A stretch of 8,220 bases of DNA from Planctomycetota bacterium (GTDB lineage: Bacteria > Planctomycetota > Planctomycetia > Pirellulales > Thermoguttaceae): assembly GCA_013202535.1 (NCBI GenBank), contig JABMRP010000449.1, forward strand, positions 1 through 8,220, read 5' to 3'. The notes beneath the pieces were generated by a model that saw only the letters and a program-made list of their open reading frames with translations, had not been told where the DNA came from and ran no database searches. Shown in pieces: positions 1 to 5,769 of this stretch. Position numbers and translations under genes: made by a program. How positions within the stretch are numbered: the first letter of the stretch is position 1; every line of letters begins with the position of its first letter.

Positions 1-743
1 CGCCGCCACACCTCGTTGGTGCGCAGGTCGAGTTCCTGTGCCAGGCCGGTCTTGTAGCTCCATCCCTCGCCCTCCCACGTGATCTGCCCGTCTTCGATAT
101 TGTAGTGTGAATCCTTGTGGATCTTCAGGTCCACGGATCCGACGCCAACTGCCGCCACCGTGAACTCCGAGACCGTCGGCCGATGATAATCAAATTGAAG
201 GTCGGATACCATGATGTCCTCGCAGCGATCGATGCAGACCTCGATCATCTTGCCGCGATAGAAGAGGCAGGCGCCGGGCCCCGAGATCCGAAAGTGCCTT
301 GCCCCGTCCAGGAGAATCCCGACGGCCTTGCCGCCCTCGGGGTCATCGTTCGTATTGGAGATCTGGTAGTTTCGCCGGAAGGCCTTGCCGGGGTGGAAGT
401 CGTAGCGGCCGGGGGCGAAACTGACTTCAACGGGAGCCTCCTCCGCGCCGGCTCCCATCAGCAGGAGGGTTTGGTCAAATGAGCCGGGCGAAACGACCTT
501 CACCCGATCCCCGGAGGAAAGCAGCATCTGATTGATGCGGCGGAAGGTGCGCCAGGGAGACTTCCGCTGCACACCGGAATTGGCGTCGCTGCCATCCGCC
601 GGGTCAATGTAGTAGGTAATATGGCCGGGCGAGCGCTTCCGGTGTTCTTCTGATGGATACAGGGTTTCCGAACCTTCAGCCGCGATGGTCCCCATGGCTC
701 CGTGCAGCGTGAATGCGATAGTCGCTGACAACAGAATCTTCAT
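1..743 (-). CDS. GH110-like alpha-1,3-galactosidase, secreted beta-helix protein (C-terminal part beyond left edge)
   Basis: This leftward gene runs off the left edge, so only the first 247 residues are visible and no stop codon is reached. The start is the ATG at 743-741, followed by a Sec-type signal peptide (short Lys-bearing n-region, hydrophobic stretch, likely cleavage near residue 22). A purine-rich AGAGAGA lies about 6 nt upstream. After the signal, residues 43-70 (YYIDPADGSDANSG, then SPWRTF) form the usual entry into a right-handed parallel beta-helix. Residues 127-147 (ISNTNDDPEGG, GILLDG) and 162-228 (YRGKMIEV, FDYHRPTVSEFTV, ending in WEGEGW) resemble, from memory, GH110 exo-alpha-1,3-galactosidases. 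Known members remove terminal alpha-1,3-galactose from blood-group B-type glycans or carrageenan-type galactans. The catalytic residues should lie outside the window, so activity cannot be judged. Another beta-helix glycosidase or lyase is the alternative; the beta-helix call is firmer than the family. Confidence 0.72.
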   Translation of the reverse strand, partial: MKILLSATIAFTLHGAMGTIAAEGSETLYPSEEHRKRSPGHITYYIDPADGSDANSGVQRKSPWRTFRRINQMLLSSGDRVKVVSPGSFDQTLLLMGAGAEEAPVEVSFAPGRYDFHPGKAFRRNYQISNTNDDPEGGKAVGILLDGARHFRISGPGACLFYRGKMIEVCIDRCEDIMVSDLQFDYHRPTVSEFTVAAVGVGSVDLKIHKDSHYNIEDGQITWEGEGWSYKTGLAQELDLRTNEVWR

Positions 744-848
744 GACAATCTCTCTGCAATGTCTACTTCTCGAAACCGCCGTCGGCAAAGTCCAGAACGC
801 CATGGTGAAAAACGAGTTGTGGGCGCCGGGGGCGGACCTCGCTCTCTC

Positions 849-878
849 TTTGATATAAAGCATCTTGACTTCATTCAA
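849..878 (-). promoter_or_regulatory. Weak candidate promoter for the GH110-like gene
   Basis: On the minus strand TTGAAT (878-873) and TATATC (857-852) are 15 bp apart, inside a short AT-rich patch of an otherwise GC-rich spacer. The -35 matches the sigma70 consensus at four of six positions and the -10 at four of six, but the spacing is shorter than ideal. The -10 sits in a small CTTT/AAAG dyad (848-860). It lies about 110 bp upstream of the leftward start codon at 743. The rest of the 744-993 spacer shows no further gene or clear terminator. Confidence 0.2.
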
Positions 879-993
879 AGCCGGGGAAACAGGACTTACA
901 CGCGATTATCCGCAGGTCACGGATAGAAAATGTGGTTCTGCCCGGATCATTTGAGGGGGCCTCGGCGGGCGGCCGAAAGAAGAAATGGCGAGG

Positions 994-2034
994 CTATTTC
1001 TTGTCCGGCAGATTCTCTGGTGGGGCGGAACTTCCTGCTCTTATCAGATCTCCCACTTCTTTAAGGGTCTTGACGTCCACGTCACGGATCTTTCCCGCAT
1101 AGTTCGGGCCGATGTTGATCGAAAAGATATTGCCGTATTTCATCGCGCCCTGGTAGTCATTGAACACCTTGGTCGCCGGATGGCAGAGGTTGTCGTGCTT
1201 GGGCAGCGAATAGAACCACTGCGCCCCACCCTTATGCGGAGGGAGAATGGGATACGTAAACTCAGCGACAAGGTAACCCTTGAATGCCCCCTCGGCATCT
1301 TTGTTGTATTTGGACGCGTCCTTGTCGCCAAGCCTGCCGGGTCGTCCCCTCTCACGCAGGCAGAGGCGACCCGCGGGCTGTCCATGATTGAATCCAACGA
1401 ACGTGTTCGGCTGAAACTGGTGCATCCATTCGGCCGTTTCGTCGTGCGACAGCCCGCCCGTGCCGATCGCATGGTCGATCCACCAGAATTCAATGGGGCC
1501 GTATTGCGTCAACAACTCCTCGATCTGCGCTTTCTTTACTTCGGGGTTTGTACCGCCATTTCTCCCGCCATCGCCCGCACCGGGCCAGTTCCAATCGCCC
1601 TCGGAAAAGTAGAGCGCCAGCTTGATCCCGTGCTTGTCGCAGGACTTGCGGAGCTTGGCGAGGACGTCGATGCCAAGCGGGCTGTTGGTCACCTTCTTCT
1701 CCGTGGTCTTCGTGTCCCACAGGCAAAAACCGTCGTGGTGCTTGGCGAGGAACAGGATGTACCCCATGCCGGCGTCCTTGGCCGTTTGGCACCACTGGTC
1801 CGTGTCGCAGCCGGTCGCTTTGAAGTAGGACGCGTCTTTGCCACGCGTCGGCGTCCATTCCTGGCCCGCGAAGGTGCTATACGACCAACAGATGAACATG
1901 CCCCACTTCATGTCCCGAATCTGTTCGGCGCGAACCTCGTCAGGAAGCTTGGTCGCGTTGATTTCAGGCGTGGCCGCGGGAGCCGTACCGATCATTCCAA
2001 GGATCAAGCAACCTGCAACTATTTGAGTCTTCAT
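994..2034 (-). CDS. Secreted GH29-type alpha-L-fucosidase-like protein
   Basis: This 346-residue protein begins at the ATG at 2034. An in-frame start at 2172 exists, but the start at 2034 is directly followed by a clear signal peptide (MKTQ..., hydrophobic core, Ala-rich cleavage region near residue 21), and AAAGAGAAA precedes it. The mature part matches the GH29 (beta/alpha)8 barrel: WGMFICW at 44-50, TDQWCQTAKDAG at 78-89, KHHDGF at 98-103 (paired substrate histidines H99 and H100), LYFSEGDW at 141-148, and FWWIDH at 183-188 with D187 as the probable nucleophile. E258 in AEFTY may be the acid/base, but this is uncertain because that residue varies across the family. GH29 enzymes release alpha-linked L-fucose by a retaining mechanism. 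Two oddities: the His usual in the FIHW motif is Cys49, and the protein is essentially only the catalytic domain, lacking the C-terminal beta-sandwich of longer members. The product is expected in the periplasm or outside. Its neighbour downstream is another glycosidase-like gene. Confidence 0.85.
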   Translation of the reverse strand: MKTQIVAGCLILGMIGTAPAATPEINATKLPDEVRAEQIRDMKWGMFICWSYSTFAGQEWTPTRGKDASYFKATGCDTDQWCQTAKDAGMGYILFLAKHHDGFCLWDTKTTEKKVTNSPLGIDVLAKLRKSCDKHGIKLALYFSEGDWNWPGAGDGGRNGGTNPEVKKAQIEELLTQYGPIEFWWIDHAIGTGGLSHDETAEWMHQFQPNTFVGFNHGQPAGRLCLRERGRPGRLGDKDASKYNKDAEGAFKGYLVAEFTYPILPPHKGGAQWFYSLPKHDNLCHPATKVFNDYQGAMKYGNIFSINIGPNYAGKIRDVDVKTLKEVGDLIRAGSSAPPENLPDKK

Positions 2035-2158
2035 GGTTTCTCTTTCACTTAAAGTGCCTGGAGTTCGGTTCGGCTCACATGCGGCGTCGCCACGACCGCG
2101 AAGAGCAAAAACGATCGAGTTGGGTTGCGGAAGGTTATGGGAAATCTCCTGGGGTGGG

Positions 2159-2209
2159 GGTTTGTGTTTCAAGTTGGCAACGAGCCGACCAGGCGCTCAA
2201 ACACAAACC
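2159..2209. repeat. Perfect 11-bp inverted repeat in the leader of the GH29 gene
   Basis: GGTTTGTGTTT (2159-2169) is exactly complementary in reverse to AAACACAAACC (2199-2209), with 29 bp between the arms. It lies between the candidate promoter at 2231-2258 and the fucosidase start at 2034, so it would sit in the 5' leader of that transcript. The 29-nt loop is large and there is no T-tract on the leftward side, so it does not look like a standard intrinsic terminator of the upstream HzsA-related gene. It could be a paired operator site or an RNA stem; the sequence does not decide. Confidence 0.5.
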
Positions 2210-2230
2210 GTTGGACGGTAAGGACTCCTG

Positions 2231-2258
2231 ATTATATCAGATGGCGACCTCGCCGCAA
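2231..2258 (-). promoter_or_regulatory. Candidate sigma70-type promoter for the GH29 gene
   Basis: The minus strand has a perfect TATAAT (2236-2231) in the only AT-rich patch of the spacer, with TTGCGG (2258-2253) 16 bp upstream as a poor -35 (three of six). The -10 is embedded in a small dyad, CTGAT-TAT-ATCAG (2228-2240), which could serve as a binding site. It would give a leader of nearly 190 nt before the fucosidase start, carrying the 11-bp inverted repeat. It starts only about 16 bp after the stop codon of the HzsA-related gene, which suggests that the two genes can be transcribed separately. Confidence 0.35.
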
Positions 2259-2273
2259 AGCACGACAGTTTCC

Positions 2274-5200
2274 TCAGGGCGCATTTCGCCGGGTCGGTTC
2301 ACCGTGGACCGACGGAAACTTCTGAGGTCCGGTCGGCCGGTGCCAGAGCGAGCGCCAATACGCCTGATCCATCTGGTACACGTCGATCGGGTCCCGATCG
2401 GGATCGAAGTTCTCCGGCAAAATGCCGTAGTTCTTCATTTCGCGGACGTACCCTGCTTGCGGCCGGAAACCGGGCATGTCGAACCGCTTGATCTCGGCCA
2501 GCTTCTCCGCCGCCTGACGCACCGAGCCGAGAATCCCCTGATAGTCCGGGTCCTCGGTGTCGGCGAAGACGGGCATACGATCGTCCGGCGATTGGCTTTT
2601 ACAGAGTTCGTAGCCGCCGGCCTTTTTCGCCAGCGGGGCCAACAAGAGCATCGATTGCTCCGGTCGCGTGAGGTTGTAAAGCAACTGGGGGTCCAGGGGC
2701 GGTTGGCGATGACACGGCGCGCAGCGCCGATCCAGAATGGCCTTTGGCGGCGGAATGCGAACGCACACCTTGCCGTCGATCTCGTGCGGGTTGCTCTGCG
2801 TTCCCCATGCATGCGGTTCGTAGCGGCTAGGGTTGTGAATGTCGATCATGCCCGTGCCGCCGGCGGCGTACGTTCCCGGGTAGGCCGCCCCCGTTTCGAT
2901 CCACAAGCGGATCATCGTCCGCTCGGGAGCCGACAGTTTCACCTCGTAATGCTGGCCGTCGAGTTTCTTCAAGAGCGGGCTAGCCGAGGTTCCGATCGAT
3001 CGCGGCGGCCGATTGCCGTGGTCGTTGCGGGCGTCGGAGAACTGCTTGTGAATCGTAAGGGTGGCGTAGGCGTGCGAGAACCAGGGGCCGTGGTCGCGAG
3101 TAAGAATCACGCCGCCGGCTCGGGGGCCGCCCTGCCGGGTCGCTTCATAGTCGTGGCAGCCGACGCAATGCTTGTCGAGAATCGGTTGGATGTCGCGGGG
3201 GAAGTCGATCACGTCCGGCACTCCGGCAATCGGCTCGACCCGGCTGGGTGGCCGCTCCAGGGCCGCCAGACTCGATCCGCGAGCCGTCCGAGGTGTTTCG
3301 GTGCGATGCTCGTGGCAGCCGACACAACCAACGACCTCACCCGGCTGCAGCGTCACGTAACTCTGCATCCGCTTAACCGAGAGATCGTCTTCGTCCAAGG
3401 CCACGAAGAACAGATTACGCATCGCGGGCACTTCGAAATAAGCCGATCCGTCCGCCTCCACCGGCACCGTGCCTAGAATGCGTTTGAACGTGAACGTACC
3501 ACCCATGCTGATCGGCTGATTCCACGAGATCTGAAAGCTAACCGGCTTGGGAAGCTGCTCCAGCACGAGCAGCTTCTTGATTTCGCCGCTTTTGACTCCC
3601 TTCATGTTCCGCCCGTGCGCGACGTCGGCCAGGACCATTTCCCCGGTGTTCTTGGCCAAATCGCTTCGCGACGCCACAACCGGTTCGCGCCGGCGGGGGC
3701 GAATCGGCCGCGGCTCCTGGATGATCCAACTGGGCGGCGTGTCGGCGGGCAGCGTGTACACGGCGAGTGTTTGCCCCTTGCCGTCTGTCCAGTACATGCC
3801 GCGGCCGTGGGAGAATAGGAAGCTGTCTTCCGCCAGCGGATAGGGGTCGAAACAGGTGGGCTGGAGATGTTGGAACCGCAGCCCGAGTTCCAGCGGCTTG
3901 GAGGCCGACCGGTCGTCGGGCCCGTTGCGAGGATCAACCGTCATCAGCACACCGGCATGATCCAGCAGGCCGTGATAGGGGCTCTCGACATAGACCACGC
4001 GGTTTGTGCCCGGGATCGGTTTGCCGTCGAGAAAGACATTGCCCGGGAACTGGTTGCCGTAGTAGACCATCACGCCGGTGCCGTCGGGGTTCATCGTCCA
4101 GAGATGCTGATATCGCATCTGGTTGCGGTCGACGTATTCCCACCGCATGTAGAGCACCCGGCCGTCCGGCAAGACGCTGGGCGTGTTCTCATTGAGCGCG
4201 CTGGACGAAATCTTGCGGATGTTCGTGCCGTCGCCGTCGCAGCGGTGTAGCGTGGTCACCTTGAACGATCCGCAGCAGACCCAACTGTTGCAGCGGGTCG
4301 AGGGGAACATGATCCCGCCGTCGGGCAAGTAGGTCGGCTCAATGTCGTCGAACGGTCCGTCGGTCAACTGTCGCAGGCCCGTGCCGTTGACGTTGACCTC
4401 GTACAGGTGATAGTAATCGGCTCCGTCGCGGCGCCACGAAAAGACGACTCTCTTGCCGTCGTAATGCACCTGGGGGTCGCGGAATGCCCCGTTGGGATCG
4501 TCCAGCAACACGGCGACCTGGCCGGTGCTCGGGTTGAGCCGCCGCAATTGCCCGCCGGGAGCACAATACAACTTGGCGCCCGTATCGACACTGAACCAGC
4601 CGATGTCGTCGTACCAATGGTACGATCGGCTGCGATGTCGGACCGCGAAGAGGATTTCCTCCGCGCCCACTTCGGCCAAAATGGCCGTGCGGCGGAGCGA
4701 TTCGGCTTCGAGTAACTTGGCTCGGGCCGCTTTCTCGACGTCTGCCGGCGCATCGACCTTGAACAACGTGAGCACGAAGTTGCCTTTGGTTCCCGTCGCT
4801 GCCAAGGCATCTCGCCCCGGTCCCGTCTCGGGAAGAGCCGCATCGGCGAGCACCTCCAGGCGAAATCCAGTGATGCGCTCCAGCGTGGTCTTGGCCGTGA
4901 CGGTGTACGTATCGTGATCGGGATTGACGCCGCCGGCAAGGATCGAGTGGTCCGCAAGCACTTTCAGCGTGGCGCCGCCCACGCTGGTTGCCGTCTCGGG
5001 TGCAAGCGGAGTCCACTTGCTATCCTGGCCCACCTGCATATCTCCGGTCGCCGAAAACCGAAACCGGCCGACGTTGAAGTTGGCAATCGCCGCGTGTTTG
5101 AGCGTGAAGGTTAAACGAGTCTCGCGCTCCAGAGCCAGCGGCACCGCCGTCTCGAAGGTCGCGTTCTGATTCTGGTGGGTCTTGGGATGAATGGCCCAGC

Positions 5201-5360
5201 CGGCCGAATTGTCGACCAGCGAGTTAGCAACGCGGAAGCCGCCCTGCTGGAACGTCGCCTTGGCGTTCTTCAGCGGATACGCCGATGCACTGCGCGGAGT
5301 TTCCGTGCCGACAAGAAGAACTGCCGCACAGACGACCGTGGTAAGCGAGGAAGCTTTCAT
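2274..5360 (-). CDS. HzsA-related triheme c-type cytochrome with beta-propeller-like region
   Basis: This is a 1028-residue exported protein. The ATG at 5360 is chosen because a signal peptide (MKASSL..., hydrophobic VVCAAVLLV, cleavage after SASA near residue 27) follows at once; an ATG three codons upstream at 5369 is equally possible, and neither has a strong ribosome binding site. Residues about 28-205 look like a beta-sandwich sugar-binding-like domain (KNAKATFQQGGF, GWAIHP, FNVGRFRFS), of the sort often joined to planctomycete cytochromes. Residues about 232-530 carry TolB/WD-like blades (DDIEPTYLPDGG, NENTPSVLPDGRVLYMRWEY), resembling from memory the middle domain of hydrazine synthase subunit alpha and planctomycete 'HzsA-related' proteins. 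A Cys-rich segment (C357, C362, C363, C374) lies between blades. The C-terminal third has three haem c attachment motifs: CVGCH at 679-683, CVGCH at 732-736 and CAPCH at 880-884. It ends with a family-type MPGFRP...REMKNYGILP segment. A periplasmic redox role is likely; the substrate is unknown. No hzsB or hzsC-like partner is present here, so hydrazine synthesis is not supported. Confidence 0.82.
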   Translation of the reverse strand: MKASSLTTVVCAAVLLVGTETPRSASAYPLKNAKATFQQGGFRVANSLVDNSAGWAIHPKTHQNQNATFETAVPLALERETRLTFTLKHAAIANFNVGRFRFSATGDMQVGQDSKWTPLAPETATSVGGATLKVLADHSILAGGVNPDHDTYTVTAKTTLERITGFRLEVLADAALPETGPGRDALAATGTKGNFVLTLFKVDAPADVEKAARAKLLEAESLRRTAILAEVGAEEILFAVRHRSRSYHWYDDIGWFSVDTGAKLYCAPGGQLRRLNPSTGQVAVLLDDPNGAFRDPQVHYDGKRVVFSWRRDGADYYHLYEVNVNGTGLRQLTDGPFDDIEPTYLPDGGIMFPSTRCNSWVCCGSFKVTTLHRCDGDGTNIRKISSSALNENTPSVLPDGRVLYMRWEYVDRNQMRYQHLWTMNPDGTGVMVYYGNQFPGNVFLDGKPIPGTNRVVYVESPYHGLLDHAGVLMTVDPRNGPDDRSASKPLELGLRFQHLQPTCFDPYPLAEDSFLFSHGRGMYWTDGKGQTLAVYTLPADTPPSWIIQEPRPIRPRRREPVVASRSDLAKNTGEMVLADVAHGRNMKGVKSGEIKKLLVLEQLPKPVSFQISWNQPISMGGTFTFKRILGTVPVEADGSAYFEVPAMRNLFFVALDEDDLSVKRMQSYVTLQPGEVVGCVGCHEHRTETPRTARGSSLAALERPPSRVEPIAGVPDVIDFPRDIQPILDKHCVGCHDYEATRQGGPRAGGVILTRDHGPWFSHAYATLTIHKQFSDARNDHGNRPPRSIGTSASPLLKKLDGQHYEVKLSAPERTMIRLWIETGAAYPGTYAAGGTGMIDIHNPSRYEPHAWGTQSNPHEIDGKVCVRIPPPKAILDRRCAPCHRQPPLDPQLLYNLTRPEQSMLLLAPLAKKAGGYELCKSQSPDDRMPVFADTEDPDYQGILGSVRQAAEKLAEIKRFDMPGFRPQAGYVREMKNYGILPENFDPDRDPIDVYQMDQAYWRSLWHRPTGPQKFPSVHGEPTRRNAP

Positions 5361-5436
5361 ATCGGCCATGGTACGCCATCGAAACGACGACATCAAGTTT
5401 GTCGAATGCCCACGGCCAACGCTCGACACGGCTCCT

Positions 5437-5454
5437 CCCGGCACAGGTGCCGGG
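5437..5454. repeat. Perfect GC-rich palindrome (REP-like)
   Basis: CCCGGCAC (5437-5444) and GTGCCGGG (5447-5454) are perfect reverse complements around a 2-nt centre. The short centre fits a cruciform, a dimeric protein site or a dispersed intergenic palindrome better than a terminator, and no T-tract follows on either strand. It lies about 77 bp upstream of the start of the HzsA-related gene, so it could also be an operator or part of its leader. Whether copies occur elsewhere in the genome cannot be seen from this window. Confidence 0.5.
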
Positions 5455-5610
5455 GCTAACACGCTTATTGGACAGTCGGTTGCCGTCGGGCAATCGAATC
5501 AACCTAGGCCCCATGTGGGGGGGCGTCTCGATGGCGGGTGGCAGGGGACATAACAAGAACCCATGACAGAGAAGGAGAAGGGAGTTATCCGTAGGAATAG
5601 GTAGAATTGA

Positions 5611-5639
5611 TTGCAGTCCTCGGCAGCCGTGGCTAGACT
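5611..5639 (+). promoter_or_regulatory. Candidate promoter for the PEP-CTERM gene
   Basis: TTGCAG (5611-5616) and TAGACT (5634-5639) are separated by exactly 17 bp. They match the sigma70 -35 and -10 consensus at three and four of six positions. The position gives a leader of about 125 nt that carries the nested hairpin and the AGGAGG ribosome binding site before the ATG at 5770. The spacing is ideal but the hexamers are only moderate, so this remains a candidate. Confidence 0.38.
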
Positions 5640-5699
5640 GAACTTGTGCCGTTTGAGTTGGTCCCTCAGCACGGGTGGGGGCTCGAACGGATACGTCGC

Positions 5700-5745
5700 C
5701 GGCTCGGAGGTTTCCGTGGTTTGGCACCTGGAAACGGAAGAGCCG
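5700..5745 (+). promoter_or_regulatory. Nested leader hairpin upstream of the PEP-CTERM gene
   Basis: An outer 6-bp stem (CGGCTC 5700-5705 with GAGCCG 5740-5745) and an inner 6-bp stem (GTTTCC 5710-5715 with GGAAAC 5730-5735) are coaxial, separated by a symmetric 4x4 purine internal loop (GGAG/GGAA). A further GGT/ACC pairing can form in the apical loop. The structure ends 10 nt before the AGGAGG ribosome binding site, leaving that site free. It could stabilise the mRNA or modulate translation. It does not match a riboswitch class that I know. Confidence 0.45.
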
Positions 5746-5755
5746 AATTTCTTCT

Positions 5756-5761
5756 AGGAGG
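5756..5761 (+). promoter_or_regulatory. Consensus ribosome binding site for the PEP-CTERM gene
   Basis: A full AGGAGG stands 8 nt before the ATG at 5770. It fixes the start codon and is notable because the leftward genes of this window have weak or no such sites, suggesting strong translation of this exported protein. Confidence 0.85.
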
Positions 5762-5769
5762 TTACACCC

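Larger units (their letters stand above)
5361..5769. other. Divergent intergenic region between the leftward and rightward genes
   Basis: These 409 bp separate two divergent genes and must hold the promoters of both. Open frames crossing it have no ribosome binding site or recognisable product, and I see no RNA gene. It contains a GC-rich palindrome (5437-5454), a smaller one, CCCCA-TG-TGGGG (5509-5520), a 17-nt purine run (5568-5584) of no clear use, a rightward promoter candidate (5611-5639) and a leader hairpin (5700-5745). No convincing leftward promoter for the HzsA-related gene could be picked out. Confidence 0.6.

Noticed and set aside
958..994. Terminator of the GH29-like gene (GCCTCG 959-964 with CGAGGC 989-994)
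   Set aside because: The stem is 6 bp with a 24-nt loop, overlaps the stop codon and is not followed by a T-tract on the minus strand.
985..2052. A 355-codon open frame on the plus strand
   Set aside because: It lies entirely antisense to the GH29-like gene, has low-complexity Arg/Val-rich composition typical of GC-rich shadow frames, no ribosome binding site and no recognisable domain.
2035..2172. N-terminal extension of the GH29-like protein to an ATG at 2172
   Set aside because: It would add 46 Pro/Arg-rich residues before a good signal peptide and would include one arm of the inverted repeat.
2241..3476. A 411-codon open frame on the plus strand
   Set aside because: It is antisense to the haem-binding end of the HzsA-related gene, whose motifs are unmistakable; the frame has no family resemblance and no signal for translation.
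2274..5360. True hydrazine synthase subunit and anammox metabolism
   Set aside because: Only a family resemblance is visible; no hzsB/hzsC-like, hydrazine dehydrogenase or other anammox genes are present, and many non-anammox planctomycetes carry related proteins.
5370..5462. N-terminal extension of the HzsA-related protein to an ATG at 5462
   Set aside because: The extension would place about 34 polar residues, partly encoded by the GC-rich palindrome, ahead of a clear signal peptide; the start at 5360 (or 5369) is more natural.
5224..5727. A 167-codon minus-strand frame spanning the divergent spacer
   Set aside because: It overlaps the signal-peptide end of the HzsA-related gene in another frame, has no ribosome binding site and no recognisable motif.
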